Shown one piece after another: positions 1 to 7,306 of a stretch of DNA of 17,383 bases (position 1 is its first letter; the number at the start of each line of letters is the position of its first letter). This DNA comes from an uncultured Bacteriovoracaceae bacterium (GTDB lineage Bacteria > Bdellovibrionota > Bacteriovoracia > Bacteriovoracales > Bacteriovoracaceae), in the NCBI GenBank assembly GCA_937923325.1, contig CAKZUQ010000025.1, positions 1 to 17,383 of the forward strand. The letters are read 5' to 3'. The notes beneath the pieces are model-generated. The model was not told the DNA's origin. It saw only the letters and a list, made by a program, of their open reading frames with translations, and searched no databases. A program made the translations under genes and the position numbers.

Positions 1-166
1 TTTAATTTTAACAGCATTTTTAACTTTAACTATGAACGCATTTGCAGAGCAAACTCACGATATTGATTGTTCAGCTTTATCTGAAAGTACAGAAAGAGTA
101 GGAAAAAATATTTCTGAATCTACAGATGTAAAAGGTTCTAAAGAAATAGAGTCAAAGAAAAAGTAA
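1..166 (+). CDS. 3' end of a small secreted protein (5' end outside window)
   Basis: This is an open frame entering from the left edge and ending at TAA 164-166, with about 54 residues visible. The first visible residues are hydrophobic (LILTAFLTLTMNAFA) and are followed by EQTHDIDCS. This reads as the end of a Sec signal peptide with a plausible signal peptidase I site after A-F-A, giving a mature, probably periplasmic peptide of only about 39 residues. The mature part is hydrophilic, rich in Ser, Glu and Lys, with one cysteine and a lysine-rich C-terminus. No family is recognised. A lipoprotein is unlikely because the cysteine lies well past the hydrophobic segment. Its stop codon directly abuts the stop codon of the convergent gene at 167-484, with no intervening terminator. 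The true start lies upstream of the window; the internal ATG at 32 would break the signal peptide. Confidence 0.6.
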   Translation, partial: LILTAFLTLTMNAFAEQTHDIDCSALSESTERVGKNISESTDVKGSKEIESKKK

Positions 167-484
167 TTAGCCTTCTTTGTCTATGAGAGCGTCAAGTCCT
201 TCTTTTTCTGAAGGCTTGATAAGTTCTTGTTGTATTCTTTTTCTTTTTTTTGCATAACTTTTTGACTTGGATTTAGGAGAGTTGTCGAATAAGTCGCCTC
301 CAATCTCTGATGATTTATCTATAGTTCGACTTACCCCTTTCCCAATACTTTTTGCTATGTCATTTCCCACAGGTCCGACGATGGAGCTTATATGACCAAA
401 TAAGCTGTTTTTATTAATGCTTATGGATAATATCAAGAAGCTTATTACAAAATAGCATAAAGATTTAATTGTGAACCAGATCAT
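167..484 (-). CDS. Small membrane-anchored basic protein, third gene of CheY/CheX operon
   Basis: This 105-residue protein belongs to no family I recognise. Residues about 5-23 form one hydrophobic segment (WFTIKSLCYFVISFLILSI) that could be a membrane anchor or an uncleaved signal. The rest is hydrophilic: a glycine/serine-rich stretch around 30-65 (IVGPVGNDIAKSIGKGV), then a strongly basic patch around 70-83 (SKSKSYAKKRKRI) and an acidic C-terminus. The ATG follows a tandem TAATAA that ends the CheX-like gene. Its ribosome binding site (AGAGGT) lies inside the end of that gene, so the two are probably translationally coupled. The context suggests a membrane partner or output of the CheY/CheX pair, but that is inference only. 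Near its 3' end, 193-218 can form a hairpin (9 bp with one bulge) that might slow the convergent transcript; this is weak evidence for a terminator. Confidence 0.6.
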   Translation of the reverse strand: MIWFTIKSLCYFVISFLILSISINKNSLFGHISSIVGPVGNDIAKSIGKGVSRTIDKSSEIGGDLFDNSPKSKSKSYAKKRKRIQQELIKPSEKEGLDALIDKEG

Positions 485-487
485 TTA

Positions 488-940
488 TTATACCTCTTTC
501 TTTAAAACAAAAGCCAAAGTGATATTTTCTTTTATCTTATCACTTTCAATAAAATACTTAGTCTTAAATCTTGTTTCAAAATTACTTAAGTTTAATTGGA
601 TCTTTTCAGTGGGAGCACCAAGTAATGAGTTAATATTAGACTTTTTTATCTTGCTCAGTGTTTGTCCAATAATTATATTTATTGATTCTTTTATAATACC
701 TGTTGAGTCTTTTGAACTCGAAATACTTTCTGCGATAACGTAACCAGATAAATCTCCATAGATTTCAAAGGTCAAAGAGTTTGTATCTAAGCTCAATAGA
801 GGTAATAGACCAGATTCTTTTACAATTGCAGCAACTCCATAAAGACTCATGAAATCTGGAAGAGCTTTATTGAAGACTTCTAAAACGTTAAGTTCTGTTG
901 AGGATTTTTGAGGCATATGTCTATTAATTTCAAATTGCAT
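488..940 (-). CDS. CheX-like (CheC/CheX/FliY-type) phosphatase candidate
   Basis: This is a 150-residue soluble protein. Residues 56-73 (LTFEIYGDLSGYVIAESI) resemble the glycine-rich strands of the CheC/CheX fold. Residues 81-93 (GIIKESINIIIGQ) contain the E-x-x-N signature, E85 and N88, followed by G92. In CheX and CheC the equivalent Glu and Asn act in dephosphorylating CheY-P. Known CheX proteins are about 150-160 residues, matching this length. The gene sits 16 bp downstream of a CheY-like receiver, which would be the natural substrate. A ribosome binding site (AGGAT) precedes the ATG at 940. A second in-frame ATG (M9) is possible, but the first has the better-placed site. The family call rests on motif and context; overall similarity is modest, so a non-catalytic CheX-fold adaptor is possible. 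Confidence 0.65.
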   Translation of the reverse strand: MQFEINRHMPQKSSTELNVLEVFNKALPDFMSLYGVAAIVKESGLLPLLSLDTNSLTFEIYGDLSGYVIAESISSSKDSTGIIKESINIIIGQTLSKIKKSNINSLLGAPTEKIQLNLSNFETRFKTKYFIESDKIKENITLAFVLKKEV

Positions 941-956
941 AAATTAAATCCTGTTT

Positions 957-1334
957 TTAGTTAAAAGCGGCGTTCTTCAATGCCGTAATTAGTGTATCTT
1001 TAGAGAAAGGTTTTTGTATATAATCTATTGCCCCAGCGGATATTGAATCAATAATTATGCTTTCACCCGCTAGTGATGAAATCATAATTATCTTTGTTCT
1101 TGATGAAATTGATGTAATTTTCTTTGCGAGTTCAATACCACTCATTTGAGGCATTACGACATCAATTAAGGCAATATCAACGTTATTTTGAGATATATAT
1201 TCGGTTGCATCTTGAGCTGAGTCAAATTCTCCAACAACAGAAAAGTGAGAATCATTTGCGACAATTTCACTAATGACTTTAATCGAAAACCTTGAATCAT
1301 CTATTATAATGACTTTTTGCTTTGTTGCATCCAT
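957..1334 (-). CDS. Stand-alone CheY-like response regulator receiver
   Basis: This 125-residue protein is a single receiver domain with no output domain. The canonical residues are visible: acidic pair D12/D13, phosphoacceptor D58 in IALIDVVMPQMSG, switch Ser86 in IIMISSL, and the invariant K108-P109 in YIQKPF. The fold is complete, from the first strand (KVIIIDD) to the last helix. It probably acts through protein contact, as CheY does, after phosphorylation by a histidine kinase encoded elsewhere. It is the first gene of a leftward operon with a CheX-like phosphatase candidate and a small membrane protein. A strong ribosome binding site (AGGAG at 1342-1346, 7 bp spacing) supports the ATG at 1334. 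The sequence around the Ser and Lys (ISSLAGES, SAGAIDYIQKPF) also resembles CheB receiver domains, but there is no methylesterase domain. Confidence 0.9.
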   Translation of the reverse strand: MDATKQKVIIIDDSRFSIKVISEIVANDSHFSVVGEFDSAQDATEYISQNNVDIALIDVVMPQMSGIELAKKITSISSRTKIIMISSLAGESIIIDSISAGAIDYIQKPFSKDTLITALKNAAFN

Positions 1335-1354
1335 GCATAAACTCCTCGAGATAT

Positions 1355-1360
1355 ATTATA
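1355..1360 (-). promoter_or_regulatory. Candidate -10 box for the CheY/CheX operon
   Basis: On the minus strand this reads TATAAT, a perfect -10 consensus, 20 bp upstream of the receiver-gene ATG. The matching -35 region is poor (an AT-rich stretch around 1378-1384). If used, transcription would start near 1348 and the leader would hold little more than the ribosome binding site. The region is AT-rich, so a chance match is possible. Confidence 0.4.
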
Positions 1361-1383
1361 TCTTAAAAGTTTCTAGTTAAAAG

Positions 1384-1416
1384 AAAAAAAAAGGAGACTT
1401 TGATAGTCTCCTTTTT
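1384..1416 (-). terminator. Rho-independent terminator of lon
   Basis: Arms at 1388-1399 and 1405-1416 pair perfectly over 12 bp (core GGAGACT with AGTCTCC) around a 5-base loop. On the minus strand the stem is followed by a run of at least nine T residues, broken once and then continuing. It lies just past the lon stop codon and before the receiver-gene promoter region, so it should end the lon transcript. The + strand also has a short T run (1412-1416), but no + strand gene ends here. Confidence 0.9.
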
Positions 1417-1437
1417 ATACGTTATTTAATCATTAAT

Positions 1438-3855
1438 TTAAGCTGCTGCTGATGGAACAGCCTTGCTTGGGTGTGACTTTGCTTTATCTTCTTGGATGGC
1501 AGCTGATTCTTTCCATTCAACAAGAGCAATACTTAAAACTTCTTTAAAGTTTTTTACCGGCACAAAGTTTATCTTTTTTCTATATTCCTCTGGAATATCA
1601 ATTAAATCTTTTTGATTCTTCCAAGGAATTATAATTGTTTCAATTCCACACCTCATCGCAGCAAGAGCTTTTTCTTTAATTCCACCAACTGGAAGAACTT
1701 TTCCTGTTAGTGTTATCTCTCCTGTCATCGCAATATCTTTGCTTATTAGAGAATCTGTAAGAAGTGATACAATTGTAGTCGCTAATGTAATACCTGCGCT
1801 TGGCCCATCTTTAGGAATTGCTCCTGCTGGGAGATGAATGTGTATTTCATTTTCATCAAATACTTGTTCGTTTATTCCAAGCATCTTGCAATTACTTCTT
1901 ATATATCCCATTGCAGCTTGAGCAGACTCTTTCATTACGTCGCCAAGTTGACCTGTTAAAGTAATACCTTTTCCTCTCATCTTAGTTGATTCAATGAAAA
2001 GTATTTCTCCACCATGTGCTGTCCAAGCGAGTCCAGTTGCAACTCCAACCTCATCAAACTCTTTTAAGTCTTCTTTTGAGTATGGAGCAGGTCCTAGTAA
2101 TTCCTCAACCGTACTTTTAAGTAGGTGTATCTTATTCGTTTCACCTGTCGCAATTTTCTTTGCCACTTTTCTACATAGAGAACCAATTTGTCTTTCTAAA
2201 TTTCTTAGTCCTGCTTCTCTTGTGAAGCCACTAATTACTTTGTTGATCGAATCCTCGTTAAAAGTAATATGTTCATCACTAATACCATTTTCATCCATCT
2301 GTTTTGGAATTAAATACTTTTTAGTAATAACCATTTTTTCTTCTTGAGTATACCCAGCTAGGTTAATAACTTCCATACGGTCTCTAAGAGGTCCTGGTAT
2401 TTGATCTAGTACATTTGCTGTTGCAATGAACATAACATCTGATAAGTCATAAGGAACATTAAGGTAATGATCTCTAAAGTCAGAGTTTTGTTCTGGATCA
2501 AGAACTTCTAGTAATGCACTTGAGGGATCTCCCTTGTAGTCAGATCCTAATTTATCTAATTCATCTAGCATTATTATAGGGTTTGTTGTTTTCGCTTGTT
2601 TCATTGCTTGAATAAATCTTCCTGGCATAGCTCCAACATAAGTTCTTCTGTGTCCACGAATTTCAGATTCATCCTTAACACCGCCAAGAGAGATTCTTAC
2701 AAACTCTCTACCTGTAGCCTTGGCTATAGATTTACCTAAAGAAGTCTTTCCAACACCTGGAGGGCCAGAGAAGCAAAGGATAGGACCTTTCACTTTTCCA
2801 CCCTTAAGAGTTCTAACAGCTAAATGTTCTAAAATTCTTTCTTTTATAATACTTAATTCATAATGATCAGAATCTAGTGTTTCTTGAGCAAAATCTAGAT
2901 CGAGAATTTCTTTGGATTTTTCATTCCAAGGAACTTCAATCATCCAGTCCAGATAGCTTCTTAATGTACTAGATTCACTAGAATCTGGATGCATTTTTTC
3001 TAGACGACTTAATTGTTTCATTGCTTCAGTTTGAGCTTCTTCAGGCATATTTTTTGCCATAAGTTTTTCTTTAAGCTCTGTGAATTCATCTTTCTCTTGA
3101 TTGTTAGAGTTTAAGTCAGATTTGATTTGGTTAATCTGTTCTCTCAAAAGATACTCTTTTTGAGTCTCAGATAAGTTTTCCGTTTTACCCTTCTTTAATT
3201 GAGATTGAATTTGTAATATTTCTAATTCTTTTTCAAGGATTGTATTTATTTTACTTAATCTTTCTGTCGAGTCTAGAGTCTCAAGAATTGTTTGAGCTTG
3301 TTCTACCTTCAAATTTAAATTTGATGCAACTAAATCAGATAGTCTTCCAGGATCTTGAATATCTTCTAAAACCATTAAAATATCTGGTGATAATACTTTT
3401 CCAATATTTATAACTTGCTCAAGGTTCTCTCTTACACTTCTCATAAGAGCTGTAACTTCAGCTGTTTCTTCAAATGAAGGTTGTTCAACTTTTTCAACTT
3501 TTACTTGAAAAAATGGTTTAGTATTTTCAAAACTATTTATCTTCGCTTTTGATAAACCTTGAACAAGAATTTTAATTCTTCCGTCTGGAAGTTTTCTCAT
3601 CCTCATTATCATTGCAACAGTACCAAGGTTGAATATTTCATCTGGAGTTGGCTCCTCTGAATTCATATCCTTTTGACTAGATAAAAGAATTAACCTGTCT
3701 GTGTTATTAAGTGCCTCTTCCACTGCTTTAATTGATGACTCTCGGCCAACAAAAAGTGGTAATATCATAAATGGATATACAACTAGGTCTCTAATAGGCA
3801 GGAGAGGGAGTGTTTCTTTGAATTCAATTGCTTCACCCTCGTAATTTGTAACCAT
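1438..3855 (-). CDS. lon: ATP-dependent protease Lon (LonA type)
   Basis: Lon is a cytosolic AAA+ serine protease that unfolds and degrades damaged and short-lived regulatory proteins. With the start at 3855 the protein has 805 residues, close to the usual 780-820. The order is: N-terminal LonN substrate domain (about 13-205, beginning [15 protein letters not shown]), coiled-coil helical region, AAA+ module with Walker A GPPGVGKT at 364-371 and Walker B IIMLDE at 427-432, then the protease domain with catalytic Ser686 (DGPSAG) and Lys729 (GGIKEK). The dyad spacing of 43 residues equals that of E. coli Lon. The frame stays open upstream to a TTG at 3912. The ATG at 3855 is chosen because it has a near-perfect GGAGGAA site and leaves LonN starting where it normally does. 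The last 20 residues form a Lys/Ser/Ala-rich tail of unclear role. It is transcribed alone, divergent from glmU. Confidence 0.97.
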   Translation of the reverse strand: MVTNYEGEAIEFKETLPLLPIRDLVVYPFMILPLFVGRESSIKAVEEALNNTDRLILLSSQKDMNSEEPTPDEIFNLGTVAMIMRMRKLPDGRIKILVQGLSKAKINSFENTKPFFQVKVEKVEQPSFEETAEVTALMRSVRENLEQVINIGKVLSPDILMVLEDIQDPGRLSDLVASNLNLKVEQAQTILETLDSTERLSKINTILEKELEILQIQSQLKKGKTENLSETQKEYLLREQINQIKSDLNSNNQEKDEFTELKEKLMAKNMPEEAQTEAMKQLSRLEKMHPDSSESSTLRSYLDWMIEVPWNEKSKEILDLDFAQETLDSDHYELSIIKERILEHLAVRTLKGGKVKGPILCFSGPPGVGKTSLGKSIAKATGREFVRISLGGVKDESEIRGHRRTYVGAMPGRFIQAMKQAKTTNPIIMLDELDKLGSDYKGDPSSALLEVLDPEQNSDFRDHYLNVPYDLSDVMFIATANVLDQIPGPLRDRMEVINLAGYTQEEKMVITKKYLIPKQMDENGISDEHITFNEDSINKVISGFTREAGLRNLERQIGSLCRKVAKKIATGETNKIHLLKSTVEELLGPAPYSKEDLKEFDEVGVATGLAWTAHGGEILFIESTKMRGKGITLTGQLGDVMKESAQAAMGYIRSNCKMLGINEQVFDENEIHIHLPAGAIPKDGPSAGITLATTIVSLLTDSLISKDIAMTGEITLTGKVLPVGGIKEKALAAMRCGIETIIIPWKNQKDLIDIPEEYRKKINFVPVKNFKEVLSIALVEWKESAAIQEDKAKSHPSKAVPSAAA

Positions 3856-3861
3856 AACGTG

Positions 3862-3868
3862 TTCCTCC
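3862..3868 (-). promoter_or_regulatory. Ribosome binding site fixing the lon start
   Basis: The minus strand reads GGAGGAA, ending 6 bases before the ATG at 3855. The upstream candidate starts (TTG at 3912, ATG at 3873) have no comparable site, so translation most likely begins at 3855. Confidence 0.8.
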
Positions 3869-3928
3869 AACATTTTTATACTTTTGAACTTTTTCCACAA
3901 ATCCTTTTGCAAATAATTTTTCGACAGA

Positions 3929-3958
3929 AATTAACAGCTTCTTGAGGAAAAGTTGCAA
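3929..3958 (-). promoter_or_regulatory. Possible lon promoter
   Basis: On the minus strand, TTGCAA (3953-3958) and TTAATT (3929-3934) are separated by 18 bp, a fair match to a housekeeping sigma-70-type promoter. This gives a leader of roughly 65 bases before the lon ATG. I see no clear heat-shock (sigma-32) or CIRCE-type element nearby. Confidence 0.3.
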
Positions 3959-3981
3959 TGTCTTAGAAAAAAGTTAATATT

Positions 3982-3996
3982 TGTCTGTCTGTCTGT
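3982..3996. repeat. Short TGTC tandem repeat in the lon/glmU intergenic region
   Basis: The tetranucleotide TGTC is repeated almost four times (3.75 copies) in the divergent region between lon and glmU. It is short, but it is the only simple repeat of this kind I noticed in the window. It lies upstream of both genes, where a change in copy number would alter promoter spacing. Confidence 0.6.
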
Positions 3997-4054
3997 GGAA
4001 GGATTTGTTACTATGTTATTGATTAATAAAGCTTTTTAACAATTGGAATAAATA

Positions 4055-5431
4055 ATGACTGATAAATTAAGTATAGTAATTCTTGCCGCTGGAAAAGGAA
4101 CTAGATTAAAATTAAAGTTTCCAAAACCCTTGGCACCATTAGAAAATAAAACTCTAGTAGATTATGTTGTAGATGCTGCAAAAGATCTAGGAGATATCTC
4201 TTTGGTCGTTGGACATCAAGGAGAGCTATTAAAGGAACATTTTAAAAATTCAAATTTTCACTATGTAGATCAAACTGAGCAACTTGGAACTGGACACGCT
4301 GTAAAAATGTACTTTGATCAAACGAAAAATGCTGATGACTATAAATATACAATGATTGCATGTGCTGATACTCCACTTATTACAGATAATGTCTTAAAAG
4401 AATTAATAGATGAAATAAAAGCAGATGATTTAGATGCGATTGCGGCAACATTTAATGATAAAGACCCTACCGGTTATGGAAGAATAGTAAGAGGAGAGAA
4501 GGGATTTAAAATTGTAGAGCAAAAAGACGCAAGTAGCGAGGAGCTTCTTATAAATGAGGTAAATGCAGCTTTATATGTATTTAAAACAAAGTACTTAAAA
4601 GAGCATATTTATAATTTAAAAAGCGAAAACAATGCAAATGAGTTCTACCTTACTGATACTTTTTTCTTTGAAGCAAAAGTAAAAGCTAAACTTTTTGCTG
4701 ATAAGGATTACTTTCTTGGAGTGAATGATCTATATCAACTAAGTATTGCCGATAGAAAACTTAGAAATCGAAATACAAAGGCATTAATGACAAGTGGTGT
4801 TCGTTTTATTGATCCATTCCACTCTTATGTATACTCAAAAAACATAAATGAAGGCACGGTTATTTACCCAAATGTCCATATAGATAGTAGCTCTGTTATA
4901 GGAAGGGATGTTGTCATTGAACCAGGCTGTATTATTAAAAACTCAACCATTGAAGATGGTGTTACTCTTAAAGCATATACTTATATAACAGATTCAAAAG
5001 TTGCAAAAAAAGCAAAGATTGGTCCGATGGCACAACTTAGACCTGGTTCAGAGATTGGAGAAGGGTCAAAACTTGGTAACTTTGTTGAAGTTAAAAAGTC
5101 TAAAATAAGCACTAATTCTAGTATTAGTCACTTAAGTTATGTTGGTGATGCTGAAATTGGAAGTGATGTAAATATAGGGTGTGGTTTTATCACTTGTAAC
5201 TACGATGGAGCAAATAAGCATAAGACAATCATCGGAGATGGCTCTTTTATAGGTTCGGACTGCCAAATGATTGCCCCTATAGAGGTAGGTAAGAAGGCTT
5301 ACGTTGGATCAGGTTCAACGATTAATAAAAGTATACCTGATGGAGCTTTTGCTATAGCTAGGGCGAGACAAGACACAAAGGCTGACATGGCCAAGCGTTT
5401 TATAAAGAAAAAAGACTCTAAAAGTAGCTAA
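4055..5431 (+). CDS. glmU: Bifunctional GlmU: GlcN-1-P acetyltransferase / GlcNAc-1-P uridyltransferase
   Basis: GlmU acetylates glucosamine-1-phosphate with acetyl-CoA and then couples the product to UTP, giving UDP-GlcNAc for peptidoglycan and lipopolysaccharide. The 458-residue length matches the family. The N-terminal nucleotidyltransferase domain shows LAAGKGTR (about 10-17), QLGTGHA and the metal-binding Asp in CADTPLI. The C-terminal left-handed beta-helix (from about 250) shows LRPG with R329, GNFVEVKK, catalytic His359 in SHLSYVGD, Tyr362, Asn373 and Lys388 in CNYDGANKHK. Each is offset by four from the E. coli residues R333, H363, Y366, N377 and K392. The usual NIGAGT is NIGCGF here (C376, F378), next to the acetyl-CoA site. 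A modest site (GGAA, 4045-4048) precedes the ATG. It is the first gene of the six-gene run; no clear promoter was identified upstream. Confidence 0.96.
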   Translation: MTDKLSIVILAAGKGTRLKLKFPKPLAPLENKTLVDYVVDAAKDLGDISLVVGHQGELLKEHFKNSNFHYVDQTEQLGTGHAVKMYFDQTKNADDYKYTMIACADTPLITDNVLKELIDEIKADDLDAIAATFNDKDPTGYGRIVRGEKGFKIVEQKDASSEELLINEVNAALYVFKTKYLKEHIYNLKSENNANEFYLTDTFFFEAKVKAKLFADKDYFLGVNDLYQLSIADRKLRNRNTKALMTSGVRFIDPFHSYVYSKNINEGTVIYPNVHIDSSSVIGRDVVIEPGCIIKNSTIEDGVTLKAYTYITDSKVAKKAKIGPMAQLRPGSEIGEGSKLGNFVEVKKSKISTNSSISHLSYVGDAEIGSDVNIGCGFITCNYDGANKHKTIIGDGSFIGSDCQMIAPIEVGKKAYVGSGSTINKSIPDGAFAIARARQDTKADMAKRFIKKKDSKSS

Positions 5432-5479
5432 ATCCAGTAGATTTTGATAAATTTAGCCTTAAAAAAAATAAATAAAAAA

Positions 5480-5484
5480 GGTGG
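5480..5484 (+). promoter_or_regulatory. Ribosome binding site fixing the glmS start
   Basis: GGTGG lies 7 bases before the ATG at 5492. Together with the need for Cys as residue 2 in the mature enzyme, this rules out the in-frame TTG at 5444. The glmU-glmS gap (about 60 bases) is too short for a glmS ribozyme, and none is seen. Confidence 0.75.
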
Positions 5485-5491
5485 TATTTAT

Positions 5492-7306
5492 ATGTGTGGA
5501 ATAGTTGGTTATGTTGGTACTTCAAATGGAACAATTCCTGTATTAGAAGGTCTTGCAAGGCTTGAGTACAGAGGTTACGACTCTAGTGGTATTAGTCTTA
5601 TAAATGATGAAAAGATCTCAATATATAAGAAAGAGGGAAAGCTTCAGAATTTGAAAGATTCCATTAAAGATATGGGACTAAAGAGTACTTTATGTATAGG
5701 ACATACAAGATGGGCAACTCATGGTGAAGTAAACGATACTAATGCTCACCCTCACGGTAATGAAGAATTTGCTATCGTACATAATGGTATAATTGAAAAT
5801 GCTAATGAACTCAGAAAAGATTTAATATCTAAGTCTTATGAGTTTCAATCTCAAACTGATTCTGAAGTTTTTTTAGTTTTACTTACTCATAATTTTAAAG
5901 AATTACAAAATGTTGAAGAGGCTATTAGGAAAACTTTTTCAACTGTCGCTGGAAACTCTGCTTTTGTTGTTTTAAATAATAAAACTCAAAAATTATACGC
6001 TATAAAAAGAAGTGCACCTCTTGTGTGTGGGTTAAATGAAAAGACTAAAGAAGCTTTTATGTCTTCAGATCCTTATGCTCTTGTTGGTTTTACAACCAAG
6101 ATCTATTTTCCGGAAGATGAAATATTATGTATTGCTGATGCAAATAATATTCAAAATTTAGTTTCTTTTAAAGATATTAATGGAAAAGAGTCAAAGGCCT
6201 ATAAAGTTCAAAAGAAACAAGTTGAAGCTCAGGTGATTTCTAAGTCCGGTTATGATCATTTTATGCTTAAAGAGATTCATGAACAACCAGAGTTGATAAA
6301 AAAATTAGAATCTATTTACTTATCTAGTGAAGGCTTACAGCAGTTAGAGAGTTTATCTCGATATAACAATTCTAGTTATATACATTTATCAGCATGTGGA
6401 ACAGCTTTACACGCTGGCCTTGTAATTAAAAACTATATTGAAAAACTCTCAACAATTAAAGTCGGTTGTGACTTTGCTAGTGAGTTTAGATACCGCCAGC
6501 CTAATCTTAGTGAAAAAGATTTAGGACTATTTATAAGCCAATCTGGAGAAACAGCTGACACTTTAGCGTGTCAGGAAATGTGTAAAGAAAATAAGCTTAA
6601 AACACTTTCAATTGTAAACGTAGAGGGATCAACTCTTTTTAGAAATTGTGATGAAAACCTACTGATACATGCAGGGCAAGAGATCGGAGTTGCAAGTACG
6701 AAAGCCTTCACGCAGCAAGTGTTAGTTGGATTACTTATGGCCAGATCAATTGCTACTAAACTAGATAAGAAATTAATAACTGATGAGTTAAAAGTATTAG
6801 TTGCTCAGATAAAAGATGTTTTATCTAGAGAAGCTGAAATTAAAATGATTGCTAAAGAAATCTATACAAAGAATGGATTTATCTTTACTGGTAGAGGAGA
6901 GCAGTTTCCAATTGCTTTAGAAGGAGCTTTAAAATTAAAAGAAATTGCCTATGTTCATGCTGAAGGGTATGCAGCTGGTGAACTTAAACACGGTCCAATA
7001 TCATTAATTGATGAAAATATGGTTAATGTTGCAATTGTAACTCCAGATCTATTTGAAAAGACTTTCTCAAATGCACAAGAAGTTAAAGCAAGAAGAGGTG
7101 TGATGGTTATTGTTGGTGAATCTGGCAATAAAGATCTACAAGAGATAAGCGACCACTTTTTTGGAGTGAATTTTGAAGGTCTTGACGATACGAAACCTGT
7201 GCTCACCAATATTGTTTTACAATTATTGAGTTATCATATTGCAAAATTAAAGGGAACAGATATTGATAAGCCTAGAAATTTAGCTAAATCAGTTACGGTT
7301 GAGTAA
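5492..7306 (+). CDS. glmS: Glutamine--fructose-6-phosphate aminotransferase GlmS
   Basis: GlmS converts fructose-6-phosphate and glutamine to glucosamine-6-phosphate, the committed step to UDP-GlcNAc. The 604 residues match the family (about 609 in E. coli). The glutaminase domain starts MCGIVGYVG. Cys2 becomes the N-terminal nucleophile once Met is removed, and R73-W74, H77, N98-G99 and D123 lie where expected. Two SIS sugar-phosphate domains follow, with SACGTALHAG around C302, SQSGETADT, and GVASTKAFTQQ. The C-terminus PRNLAKSVTVE is the conserved lid segment carrying the ring-opening Lys (K599). The CGTS found in many GlmS proteins is CGTA here, a common family variation. Its stop overlaps the start of the helicase gene by one base (TAATG). 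GlmM, the enzyme linking GlmS and GlmU, is not encoded in the window. Confidence 0.97.
   Translation: MCGIVGYVGTSNGTIPVLEGLARLEYRGYDSSGISLINDEKISIYKKEGKLQNLKDSIKDMGLKSTLCIGHTRWATHGEVNDTNAHPHGNEEFAIVHNGIIENANELRKDLISKSYEFQSQTDSEVFLVLLTHNFKELQNVEEAIRKTFSTVAGNSAFVVLNNKTQKLYAIKRSAPLVCGLNEKTKEAFMSSDPYALVGFTTKIYFPEDEILCIADANNIQNLVSFKDINGKESKAYKVQKKQVEAQVISKSGYDHFMLKEIHEQPELIKKLESIYLSSEGLQQLESLSRYNNSSYIHLSACGTALHAGLVIKNYIEKLSTIKVGCDFASEFRYRQPNLSEKDLGLFISQSGETADTLACQEMCKENKLKTLSIVNVEGSTLFRNCDENLLIHAGQEIGVASTKAFTQQVLVGLLMARSIATKLDKKLITDELKVLVAQIKDVLSREAEIKMIAKEIYTKNGFIFTGRGEQFPIALEGALKLKEIAYVHAEGYAAGELKHGPISLIDENMVNVAIVTPDLFEKTFSNAQEVKARRGVMVIVGESGNKDLQEISDHFFGVNFEGLDDTKPVLTNIVLQLLSYHIAKLKGTDIDKPRNLAKSVTVE

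Noticed and set aside
471..743. Open + strand frame opposite the CheX-like gene
   Set aside because: It is antisense to a gene with family motifs and a good operon context, and has no ribosome binding site or recognisable domain.
1994..2347. Open + strand frame opposite lon
   Set aside because: It is antisense to the conserved Lon AAA+/protease region; its Ser/Pro-rich translation is typical of a shadow frame.
5432..5491. glmS ribozyme or riboswitch upstream of glmS
   Set aside because: Only 60 AT-rich bases separate glmU and glmS, far too few for the glmS ribozyme, and no conserved core is seen.
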